From: Apostichopus californicus
Taxonomy: Eukaryota > Echinodermata > Holothuroidea > Aspidochirotida > Stichopodidae
NCBI GenBank assembly: GCA_020650975.1
Contig: JAIPMN010018241.1
Span: forward strand, 1-29,813
Direction: 5' to 3'
Length of the DNA stretch: 29,813 nt
The notes beneath the pieces were generated by a model. It searched no databases. It was not told the origin of the DNA and saw only the letters and a program-made list of their open reading frames with translations. Made by a program: the position numbers and the translations under genes. The stretch's first letter is position 1. Each line of letters starts with the position of its first letter. Shown here in pieces: positions 21,914-29,813 of this stretch.

Positions 21914-22058
21914 AGACTATAACTGATGCTTAGATGACATCTACACAAACATTCCTAAAAGTAAAATATTTGGTAGTGGAGTCCTTGAGAGCTATTACAG
22001 TGATCACAAAGTAACTTGGATTTCTTTGCAGAACTTCCATGAAAACACAACAAGTTAA

Positions 22059-24372
22059 ACCAAGATATGTGTACCATATGTCCTATGTGCTTACCATACA
22101 ACTACAAACTCCAACAACTTCATTTAATTATAAACAATTACTGTCAATACACTTACTTACACAACATATACTGTACTAACTCACTGTATACTAGCAATTG
22201 ATTGTAATAATCCACTCCTCCTTGTCGGTCACTTCGATCAACCAATTGGTTTATCAGCTACTCTACACTACACTGTAATGATCACTTGTTTGCGTAGATC
22301 AAGAAAGGCTACTATAAGTAGGCTACCAATTCTTATATCATTCACCCAATCAAGTTCAGGTACTAATTGTTATATGAAATAGGCTATCAAAAAATGAGTA
22401 AAAGAAGTGTTGATTTACACGACAAAATCAATGGGATTTTAGTGTGCAAGTTTCCTCACATACAGTTAACTCAATGGGGAAGTCCCATTGACCTAATGTG
22501 TAAAATTAAATATATCGCCCAACAACAAATAACGTAGCAACTCGACTTTAATAATTTTAGGAAATCGACTGGCCTATTTCTTCTCCATCAACATGTATAT
22601 TGACATAAAATCCATGCATGGTACCTGAAACAATATTTTCGTAACAATTCTTATTATTTCTAATGAACATGATACATCCCTCTCCTAGTTTGTTTCAAGT
22701 TTTTGCCAAATTGATCATTGATCGTAATTAGACCTTGACCTATGCTTATGCTTGGATATTTTTGCATTTGGGCTCGCTCTATGAAAATGATAAAAGTATA
22801 TGAATGATGTATGTAGTATAGTTGTAGTGCAAACAGTCTAAGAACCATTCAGAATTGTGCATTGTGCAATGCATACAAATTTCCATTTAAAACAAAAACA
22901 CTGAATAAATTATGGGATCAGATATCGGCTGATATTGTGAACAAATATCAGCTATCATATCGGCAAAGAAAAACCCTAAGAATAGCAATACCAGAAAGTA
23001 AGTAGACCAGATAACTAATTTTGGGGTACCCCGATACCCAAACGAATAAATTCTGTGAACCTGTGTAAACACTAGAAAGTATCATACATTTTTGGCTTTT
23101 CAAAATTGAACAAAATGTAACCCCTACCTATACCACACAACAAATTCTACAACAAATCTACATTACACCACCAATGTTACAAGTATCGATTATTACTGCA
23201 GCCATTTCTGGTTGATCATGCCCCCACAAAAATGGGCATCATGCTATAAACAAGAGAACTTTCTGGGCACTGTCTGTTCCAGTTACAGGTAAGTACCGTA
23301 TGATAAAAGCAGGTACACAAGTGTACCTATATTTTTCCCATAATGTTCAACATGACAAGTACTTTTTTTCACAACCCAATCTCCGATGGAGGACATACAC
23401 TGTAACCTTAGTAAACACTTTGATTTCGATAATGCAAACTTCAAGCTCAAACTTAGTATACATGTTAATCATTGTACAGGGGAAGAGAATTTAGCATGTT
23501 GGTGTGTGATTGTTCATCTGCCCATTCAGTTTGTTATCTCCATACAGTGGCATTGCCAAACATTTCAACTTGGGAGCACAGCACCTAATTGAAGGCACAA
23601 TGTTTATTCGTTAATGCTGAGATAGAGAGGGATATAAACGGGATGGGTGTCCCCTGCCCTGCACAGCTGGGTTTTCGCAGACAGGGGGCAACATCCATAA
23701 TTTGTTTTTCAAGAATTGTTTTTTAGAGGGTTAGTCTGTCCGATTTACATTTTTTATGAAGACCGATAAAAACATTATACAAAAGATTGAAACTAACCCT
23801 TGACTTAGAGAATTGTTGGATAAATTCTGGGTCCTTAAAAGCAATCTGGTGCTGTATTAAACAACTTGATTTTTCTAAAATTTTTGGCGAGAATTTGTTA
23901 ACACTCCAAAACACACTATTTATGGGAAACACAGCCCCCCCCCCAAGTCACCCCCTGACAATGCCACAGTCCCCATAACAACTGAATGATGGCATTTGGA
24001 GTTGTCAGCCAAACATAATGAATGCATTATCTTCAAATATTGTATGGTGATATGAAATCGTAAGTCAACATTAATTTAGTTCCAAAAAATACCTTAAATG
24101 TCACTTCTAGGTCATTGCAATCAAAATTAATACCGAAGTTGAATCTACAAGGAACTTCCTTCATGTAGTTAAACACTACATGCCGAATATTGAGGTAATT
24201 TGATTAAACCACAGTCAAATGGCCCTGCCCCTAAATTTACTCCAATTCACCCCTAGGCCTATACACAATTGTGCCAAACAAAAGTACAGTTCAACTGATT
24301 TGTTTAATTACAATTTGTATTATTATTATAAATTATATAATACTTACACATCTTGGTTTCTATTCCATACAG
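22059..24372. other. Gene-free stretch after the Helentron
   Basis: No gene is recognised. A hairpin TCAATGGG-GAAGT-CCCATTGA lies at 22471-22491. A consensus splice donor (CAG|GTAAGTA) at 23288/23289 has no supporting coding sequence before it. A C-run sits near 23936. The Helentron 3' terminus must lie somewhere in the first part of this stretch but is not determined. Confidence 0.45.
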
Positions 24373-24787
24373 ATGGACACGTTAGAACATCCTGCAGTCT
24401 GGGCAGTCCTCTGGTCCATATCCAAAAGGAAGTAAAGTTCTCATTGTAGAAACTAAACTTCAGGGTGATATCCTAAATTAAGGTATCGCAGATGTAAGAG
24501 CTGCAACCAAAGCAGTATGTTACAACAAAGACATCCAACCAAAACTGATGACCGGCAAAACGTTCCTGATACGGAACTTTCAAATAGGCAGGTCTTGCCT
24601 GATATTTAACAATAAAACAAAAGTGACCAATGCCCCTGCAATAAACAATATAAGTGACAACATACTGGATATAGCCAGACACTTGGTGAATCCACCACAA
24701 CCACAGCTTGTGTCATTAAAGGATGTAAAGCTCCCAAAGCCAGGAACTCCACAGAAGATGATGACCGTATCCGGAGAAATTGTTCAG
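24373..24787 (+). pseudogene. OB-fold-like gene, exon 1 of the visible part
   Basis: The acceptor is TTCTATTCCATACAG (ends 24372) and the donor is CAG|GTAAATA (24788), with a phase-0 end. The conceptual product reads PKGSKVLIVETKLQGDI, VRAATKAVCYNKDI, LMTGKTFLIRNFQIG, IFNNKTKV and later LVSLKDVKLPKPGTP and MMTVSGEIVQ. The alternating hydrophobic strands with the GKTFLIRNFQI step resemble an OB fold such as those of RPA, which binds single-stranded DNA. This is inference from pattern, not a named family. An in-frame TAA near 24478 and a TAG near 24383 break the frame, so it is probably a pseudogene, or the first part uses another frame. Confidence 0.5.
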
Positions 24788-25596
24788 GTAAATAAAAGTT
24801 TATAATTTGATACAACATATTTAGATGAAACTGTAAGAATACTCCAGGTAATTTTCATAACTCTGTGGATCCTTCTAAATAATCTAAAAGTACCATATCA
24901 CATAATCTACAGTACCAAAAGTATTTTAGACTGAAATATTTTAATGCATATAGAATAAATGCTTTAAGCCAGATACAGTTTGTTTTTCTGAAATTACGGA
25001 AAGAATAAAGAATCTAACACATGTAACATTTGGTGTCCAACATTAAGTAGGGGTAAAACTAATAAATAGCATATTCAACTTCAATGAAGTAAGAGTTAAT
25101 TTGAACCTATAGTGTGCCACAGTTTTAGAATGTTTCATGACAGTCATGTGCATTGTAATGTCTCCAGTGGCATGTATCGATGGTAGAATGGTTTGGTGTC
25201 CAACCGTTACACACGTTAGATCCTGTTTGTACTTGGCTGATCAAATGGTCGAGTTCAGAGCCTCAGCTGTAGCATTAAATTTTTATTCTGGTTAAGGTGC
25301 AGTTATTAACAATTCATTATTGTGGTTAACAACATATTTTCAGTTATGATAACAGAGTTAAACTGTAACCATGGTTAAACAGGTTTCATGGTCAGACCAA
25401 GTAACCGTGCAACCATAAGTTACCCTAATATATGCTACCACAAAGCAAACAACAGTTGCACAACCTTTGATGAGCGAGCAAGTCCCACTGCCTGCCCCAT
25501 TTGGAACTTTAATTTTATGTAATGAATAACATTAAAGTTTTGACAATGAGTTTCCAATCACACTGTTAAGAAGAAAATGTTCTTGGTTTCTTACAG
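24788..25596. other. Intron 1 of the OB-fold-like gene
   Basis: It is bounded by GTAAAT and TTGGTTTCTTACAG. It holds a possible decayed tRNA-derived SINE head: a box A-like TGGTAGAATGG near 25181 and a box B-like GGTCGAGTTCAGAGCC at 25247-25262. The spacing is longer than in a tRNA, so support is weak. Confidence 0.45.
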
Positions 25597-25809
25597 GATG
25601 AAACCACACGCACAGTGGCCAGCGGACAGGAAGTTAGAAATATAAAAATAATGCAGGACGGGACCACAAGACCAGTGGCCCTATGGAATACTGCGTCAAC
25701 TTCCCCTGCAAAGTCTGGAGACAGGATCACTGTCACATATGTGACAGTGAAAGATGACAAATACTTGAGGCAACTTGCCCTAGCAACAACTAACCAGTCC
25801 ACTATAACA
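25597..25809 (+). pseudogene. OB-fold-like gene, exon 2
   Basis: The exon is exactly 213 bases (71 codons), open throughout, phase 0 at both ends, with acceptor TTCTTACAG and donor GTAAGTAC. The product reads DETTRTVASGQEVRNIKIMQ, then DGTTRPVALWNTAS, SGDRITVTYVTVKD and LRQLALATTNQSTIT. It continues the SGEIVQ strand of exon 1. The pattern (strand, charged turn, strand with DGTTRPVALW, then GDRITVTYVTV) is what the body of an RPA/SSB-like OB fold looks like. The clean exon shows that coding constraint existed. The name and partner are unknown. Confidence 0.6.
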
Positions 25810-26930
25810 GTAAGTACAATAAAAAAATACAACCTTCACATGTAATCTTTCACACATCTCCATTCCGAAGATATAGCATATCTAACACCTAACACAAACG
25901 TCAGAAAATATGAAATGAAAACCAAAAACAGTGTTTCAAATTTGAATAACTCTGTGTGCATTGCACAAAACCCGAATATATGAGTGCTTGTATGACACAC
26001 AGGTTGTAACTAGACATGCATTTGCTTTTAACGACATAGTAGGTTAAAGTATGTGTGCAAGTGGTTACAAATTTCTTCTCATTAATGTTCAAGTAGCAAC
26101 ACCAATTGTAATTTGGCTTATGTTTATAATCACGTTTTCTTAGCTATACTTATGTCAATTAATGTTATACTGGGTACATAAGTTATCAGTAGTGAGTAGA
26201 CAATCCATATTGATTTTAGCACCAACCTTGTGAATATTTATTAGTGGGTGGAGCTTATAGTGAATTTCTTAGAAAGTCAATATCTGAACAACTCCATGAG
26301 CGATTTTTAACAAAGTTGTATTTATAGTATTGATCATTTAATATTAATGAGGTGCGTGGCCAATTGTAATATTCTCAGCAGTGTCAAAATGAATAATAAT
26401 AGGCCCATAGTGAGTAGACAATCCCTGTTTATAAGGTGTCGATCTCATGAATATTAATGATGGTAGGGCATTACATTCTTTATAATGTGAACTATTGATT
26501 CCTTGCTAGAAGCAAAATGAAGCTATGCAGTCACGCTTGTGTGTAAGTGTGTCTGTCACACCGCTTATAACACCATATCTGAAGAAGTTGAACTTGAAAC
26601 TAGAAATCACACTGGAGTTGATCTTAGTAATTCTAATCATTTCAATGCCAACTAACAACATTTAAAGCCAGTAACTTCCTTTTGTTTTGAAGCCAAAGCT
26701 CCGAAAACTTCTCTCTGAAAATTTATAGGCCTTCATCAAACATATGTAGATACTCATTTGATATTTTTACCACACTCAGTACATACAACAGGGCTGGGAA
26801 TAATATGAAAGCACAACCAAATGGCTATAAATTTTTATCAACTTTCAAGGATTTTTTTTATGGGGTACAGCAACCAACAGCAAGAGCATGATAGCCTAAC
26901 TAACAGTGCCGTCGGTTATTTTTGATTCAG
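25810..26930. other. Intron 2 of the OB-fold-like gene, with a 218-bp-spaced repeat
   Basis: It is bounded by GTAAGTAC and TTTGATTCAG. AGTGAGTAGACAATCC occurs at 26191 and 26409 (offset 218), each followed by a diverged (T/C)(C/T)..TGAATATTAATGATGG-like stretch, so part of the intron is an old interspersed repeat. No coding sequence is seen. Confidence 0.5.
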
Positions 26931-27210
26931 ATTCATGAACCACAGACTACAGAAGTGTTAAGTGGAATTAGTGGTGCAGAGCTGGATGAACAAGGAAACA
27001 TTCTTTTCATGGTACTGCATCAAGATGATTTCAGACAGCTGACCCTCCCATTAGAGAAAACCTGACATCTTCCTCGCTGGTGCTACACTGGTCTCCAAGC
27101 TACAAACAATCTTCCGAGTACAAGGAGCAATCATAAAAGACATGGCCCTAGCTGTGTCACCTGCCACCACTTCAACAAATGTAAAATCAAAGGCAAAGAA
27201 GTCGCTTTGT
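26931..27210 (+). pseudogene. OB-fold-like gene, exon 3 (frameshifted)
   Basis: After the acceptor TTTGATTCAG the phase-0 frame reads IHEPQTTEVLSGISGAELDE, GNILFMVLHQDDFRQLTLPL and stops at TGA 27063-27065. One base later the +1 frame continues as DIFLAGATLVSKLQTIFRVQ and GAIIKDMALAVSPATT, then a Lys/Ser-rich tail (SKAKKSLCKE). The continuation fits the preceding segment, so a single-base frameshift is the simplest reading; the alternative is a genuine stop. The + strand frame then runs into the LINE at 27221, which has replaced or truncated the natural 3' end. Confidence 0.5.
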
Positions 27211-27220
27211 AAAGAGAGTA

Positions 27221-27531
27221 AAAATGGCGGCCTTCGAGTAAAGCACGTGAAGAGACCGTTTTCTCGTTTCTATTCAGATTTCATTGATTTGTATCTCCGT
27301 TGAACTGTCATGTTTTTACGTTTTTGAGGAGTTGCCTTCCTGCTTCCTGGTCTGATTTGTTCCGTTCATTTATATGTTTCAGTTCGATGAGAACACTAGC
27401 GGCTACAACCCTAGCGAATTGCCATCACGTAATACTATTCAGCCTAAGCCTACACTCTGTGTTTCTATATTGGCCCAACGTAGGGCTTCAGCCAATACTA
27501 TATGGAACATGTACCGGACTATATGAGATTC
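27221..27531 (+). promoter_or_regulatory. LINE 5'-UTR unit 1, with YY1-like motif
   Basis: The unit begins AAAATGGCGGCC, matching the YY1 core AANATGGCGGC. It aligns over its whole length with 27532-27850: AGTAAAGCACGTGAAGAGAC, TC(C/T)(C/T)(C/T)CGTTGAACT, AATTGCCATCACGTAATA, TTCAGCCTAAGCCTA and TGGCCCAACGTAG(G/T)GCTTCA. Its last ~45 bases correspond to the first codons of ORF1, with ATG mutated to TTG. It is thus a duplicated promoter unit, comparable in layout to the monomers of some rodent L1s. YY1 function is inferred from the motif. Confidence 0.75.
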
Positions 27532-27792
27532 AAAATGGTCGCCTTTGTGTAAAGCACGTGAAGAGACTGTTCCCTATTTTGCTTTCACTGATTCTTATCT
27601 TCGTTGAACTATTATATCAAGCTTTTAGAAAAGTTGCTTCTTGCTTATGTGAAAGATTCGTCTTCTTTGCTCATTGATATGCTCGGTGGAACATTATATT
27701 TCGATGGAAGAAAACACTCGTTATAATCTCAGAGAGTTGTCATATCACGTAATAGTAATTTTCAGCCTAAGCCTATACTTTGTACTTCTACA
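27532..27792 (+). promoter_or_regulatory. LINE 5'-UTR unit 2, next to ORF1
   Basis: This is the second copy, beginning AAAATGGTCGCC (one base off the YY1 core) and leading directly to the ORF1 ATG at 27793. The offset to unit 1 grows from 311 at the start to 323 at the ORF1 start because of small indels. An E-box-like CACGTG (in AAGCACGTGAAG) is kept in both copies. Confidence 0.75.
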
Positions 27793-28537
27793 ATGGCCCA
27801 ACGTAGTGCTTCAACCAATACCATAGAACATAAACTGGATACTATAATGGAACAGCTTACTAATCTTCAGCGAATTCCTTCAGAACTACAAGCACTCGGA
27901 ACTGAATTTAAATCTTTGAAAGCTGCTGTTGTTGATATGGCACAATCTTTGGAATTTATGGAAAAAGAAGTTGACGGTGTGAAAGCAAAATTGTTGAAGA
28001 AGGCAGAAAGGGAGGATATAGACAGTCTAAAGGGAACAGTTATAAAAAATAATACGTCACTACTTCAACGAATCGATGACCTGGAGAATAGATCCCGACG
28101 GAATAATCTAATCTTCCATGGAGTTCCAGAAGCTCCTGAAGAAACTACGGAGCATTTAATTAAAGATATACTCTACGGTGATGGAAGCTGGGGATTTGGA
28201 GTTGGAACGGGTCCACCGCACTGGTAGACGGATAGATGGGAGTCGGGCAGATGGTAAACCTCGTCCAATTGATGTACGTTTTGTGAGAGCTCGAGATCGG
28301 GATCAGGTTTTGAGAGCGGCCCCTTCCAAACTGAAAGGCCAGCGATACCGGGGCGCAAAGAATGTTGTTTCTGACGACGTATCCGTTTCTATTCGAGATA
28401 CCCGTAAATCGCGGAGGGAGCAACTTCCTGTCATACGTCAGAGGGCCGGCGTGAAGCATGCCTACATTCCTTGGTCGTTACCACCTTCTATTACGGTTTT
28501 TATGGAGGATGGAACTATGCAGAGGGTGACAAAATGA
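27793..28537 (+). pseudogene. LINE ORF1 (L1 ORF1p-like, Transposase_22 type)
   Basis: ORF1p binds the LINE RNA as a trimer and acts as a nucleic acid chaperone. From the ATG, heptad-rich sequence (MEQLTNLQRIPSELQALGTE onward, about residues 15-95) predicts a coiled coil. DLENRSRRNNLIFHGVPE follows, the characteristic start of the RRM-like domain. A frameshift at about 28170-28180 moves the reading to a second frame with LELERVHRTGRR, RPIDVRFVRARDRDQVL and SIRDTRKSRREQLP, the RRM end and C-terminal domain, ending at TGA 28535-28537. Total length would be about 245 residues, short but within the family's range. The ATG choice is supported by the mutated copy upstream. Confidence 0.85.
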
Positions 28538-28731
28538 TTCGATATACGGATGATATTAGTTTTGCTACGAGTTTTCGGAGATATCTCGTGCAACTGTTTT
28601 GTGATGGATATTTGTGAACATAACGTTTGTTATTTGTGTTTTTCTGTATGTCTTTATTTTAAAAATGCTCTTGGAAATTTGTGTCGACAGATGGATTACT
28701 ATTCAATGGATGATATTGAGACTTTTAACGA
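28538..28731 (+). other. ORF1-ORF2 spacer of the LINE
   Basis: About 195 bases of T-rich sequence lie between the ORF1 stop and the ORF2 ATG. An open frame (28550-28747) covers it and overlaps the ORF2 start, but its product is hydrophobic low-information sequence. Confidence 0.45.
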
Positions 28732-29250
28732 ATGGCAGGCGAAGTGACAATTTCATCTATGAATTGTAGAGGACTACATGAGCCAAGAAAGAGGAGAGAT
28801 GTTTTTGATTATTTGAAGCCTAATGGTAGCCATGTTTATTGTCTTCAGGATATTTCATTGGGACTCACTTATGTTGGATGATATTTCCCAAGAATGGGCA
28901 TCTCTCGATTAGTGTTTCATTGCCCGAGGTTGTAGTAACTCCCGGGGGATTGTTATTCTTTTGAATACAAATTTTAATTTGAATATTAGCAAGGTTCACT
29001 GTAGTCAAGATGGGAATTTGATTGCTGTTATTATCGATACCCCCCAGTATCCTATAACCCTGGTTGTGGTTTATGGCCCAAATAGAGACACGCCATCTTT
29101 TTTTGATCACCTGCGTGGGGTGATCGAGGATTTTAACACCCCTCACTATATTGTTATTGGTTATAGAACTGATCACTCGATGGTAAATGCTTGTTTTAGA
29201 ATTAATCCGATTGTTACGGGAAGAGGGTTTTGGAAGTTCAACAACCAGGG
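28732..29250 (+). pseudogene. LINE ORF2, endonuclease part only
   Basis: The ATG at 28732 begins MAGEVTISSMNCRGLHEPRK, the typical N-terminus of an L1-type endonuclease (SxNCRGL with the catalytic Asn), followed by VYCLQDI. A frameshift near 28855 leads to another frame (DSLMLDDISQEWASLD, a TAG, then CSNSRGIVILLNTNFNLN, LVVVYGPNRDTPSFFDHL, PHYIVIG). There the GD(W/F)N catalytic block and the following ~100 residues are missing: the sequence jumps to YRTDHSMV, the SDH-like C-terminal motif, then GRGFWKFNN. So an internal deletion of roughly 300 bases is inferred. The reverse transcriptase is not present in the window. Confidence 0.82.
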
Positions 29251-29345
29251 TTGGCATTTTCCCGGGAAAAACCTGTTTTTCCCACTAAGCGGTAAAAACC
29301 AGGTAAAAACCGGGAAAAACTGGTAAATACCGGTAAAAACCGCCT
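29251..29345. repeat. CCGG(T/G)(A)AAAACC short repeat
   Basis: Units such as GGTAAAAACC, CCGGGAAAAAC, GGTAAATACCGG and the palindrome TTTCCCGGGAAA recur about every 10-12 bases on both sides of GGTAAAAACCAGG. It directly follows the LINE endonuclease fragment and differs from LINE sequence, so it is an insertion or the edge of another element. Confidence 0.7.
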
Positions 29346-29813
29346 CCGTCTCGAAACCTAATATTACTTGTCCGTTATATGCAGGGTCATCAGTAGGCAT
29401 GATACCATTTCATGACAGGCATATGTTATTGAATATGGGAGTTTATTAGCTTCATTTTCAGCCATTTTATCACAACCTAATTCTACTTTTTGTGGAAAAA
29501 AGAGTATTTTTCATAATTGCACTTAGTTATTCTGTCACGATCTCTTCCCCTGCAGTATGCATTGCCTATTGCCCGTACTACTATAGGTCTACACTGGGAC
29601 ACTCACCCCTCCTAAATTCTTTAGGCCTATTATGTGCTCAGACAGTTCATTCAATCAATACAGTAGGCAACAGTCTATTGAGGTGATCTTCAATCCAGGG
29701 GGCCCAATACAAACTGCTTTGAAACTATGTAAGGCACATGGGCCCAATTAAACACACACTGGCCCTATTGAGCCATTCACACAAACCAACTGTTTACCTT
29801 GATGCAAACATGG
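29346..29813. other. Gene-free right end
   Basis: No gene is recognised. GGGCCCAAT recurs at about 29699 and 29742, suggesting a short local duplication. The 64-codon open frame at 29492-29686 has no recognisable features. Confidence 0.4.

Larger units (their letters stand above)
13250..22058 (+). mobile_element. Degenerate Helentron (Helitron with endonuclease)
   Basis: The domain order OTU-like, 21-residue repeats, DUF6570-like, Rep, Pif1-type helicase, EEP endonuclease on one strand identifies an autonomous rolling-circle transposon of the Helentron (Helitron2) type; the C-terminal endonuclease separates these from canonical Helitrons. Rep would nick and join DNA through HUH and tyrosine residues, and the helicase would unwind the donor. 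At least ten frameshifts and stops disrupt the coding sequence, so it is dead. The limits given are coding limits. I could not place the true termini; a hairpin at 22471-22491 is a weak 3' candidate. A hAT-type element interrupts it at 21243-21905. Confidence 0.88.
20572..22058 (+). pseudogene. Helentron C-terminal EEP endonuclease, interrupted
   Basis: The apurinic-like endonuclease/phosphatase (EEP) domain defines Helentrons. Visible elements are HQNVRLRRHISDI (N-terminal strand), ADILLFTECHI with the metal-binding Glu, FNVDVLEN within LIAGDFNVDV (about 21130-21165), and, beyond the inserted element, DDIYTN and YYSDHKVTW with the catalytic SDH (about 21990-22020). A TGA follows VLEN in frame, and another TGA lies in the distal part. 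The inserted element plus one 8-bp duplication is 671 bases; without it the frame before (cct at 21235) and after (cct at 21906) joins and runs to the TAA at 22056-22058. The family usually uses this nuclease fused to Rep-Hel; its exact role is debated. Confidence 0.85.
27221..29250 (+). mobile_element. L1/Tx1-like LINE, degenerate and 3' incomplete
   Basis: It comprises tandem 5'-UTR units, an ORF1 with coiled coil and RRM-type RNA-binding region, a ~195-base spacer and the start of ORF2 with the apurinic-like endonuclease. This order is that of L1-clade (including Tx1-like) non-LTR retrotransposons, which copy themselves by target-primed reverse transcription. The reverse transcriptase is absent: the element stops after the endonuclease, at a repeat junction near 29250. 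Frameshifts, stops and a deletion make it inactive. Confidence 0.85.

Noticed and set aside
23280..23296. Consensus splice donor CAG|GTAAGTA
   Set aside because: The sequence before it shows no open frame that joins exon 1 of the OB-fold-like gene in a supported phase.
25178..25262. tRNA gene or SINE head
   Set aside because: The box A- and box B-like phrases are too far apart and no cloverleaf can be drawn, so it is mentioned only as a weak possibility within the intron.

Overview
This is eukaryotic nuclear DNA, AT-rich and dominated by transposons. The GT-AG exon boundaries, a Helentron-type rolling-circle element, two hAT-type elements, an L1/Tx1-like LINE and many decayed repeats point to an animal, most likely a marine invertebrate. 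I cannot name the species from sequence alone. There are no prokaryotic operons, no CRISPR array, and no rRNA or tRNA gene that I can support.

Left part (1-13,240): no recognisable gene. It holds a 155-bp near-identical direct repeat (1-155 and 482-636), diverged tandem or dispersed repeats, stem-loop and fold-back mini-elements, a GC-rich hairpin repeat, and a complete non-autonomous hAT-like element (8142-9359) with terminal inverted repeats and a near-perfect 8-bp target duplication. A diverged ~166-bp tandem repeat (about 9480-10000) and long featureless AT-rich stretches follow.

Centre (13,250-22,058): a dead Helentron (Helitron with a C-terminal endonuclease) on the + strand. In order it has a candidate short 5' exon, a 1.2-kb intron filled by a 31-32-bp minisatellite, an OTU-like domain, an array of 21-residue repeats, a DUF6570-like region, a Rep (HUH + tyrosine) domain, a Pif1-type helicase and an EEP endonuclease. 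Many frameshifts and stops break it. A 663-bp hAT-type element (21,243-21,905) lies inside the endonuclease, flanked by a perfect 8-bp duplication, CCTACAAT; removing it and one duplication restores the reading frame.

Right part (24,373-27,2xx): three phase-0 exons on the + strand encode an unnamed protein with OB-fold-like character (possible single-stranded DNA binding). It carries a stop in exon 1 and a frameshift in exon 3, so it is probably a pseudogene. A LINE (27,221 to about 29,250) abuts its 3' end: two tandem 5'-UTR units starting with a YY1-like motif, a coiled-coil/RRM ORF1 with one frameshift, and an ORF2 endonuclease with a frameshift, stops and a large internal deletion. It ends at a short CCGGTAAAAACC-type repeat.

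As a whole the window is a transposon graveyard with layered insertions. The observations I rate highest are the candidate spliced architecture of the Helentron, the uncharacterised spliced OB-fold-like gene just downstream of it, and the duplicated LINE promoter unit.
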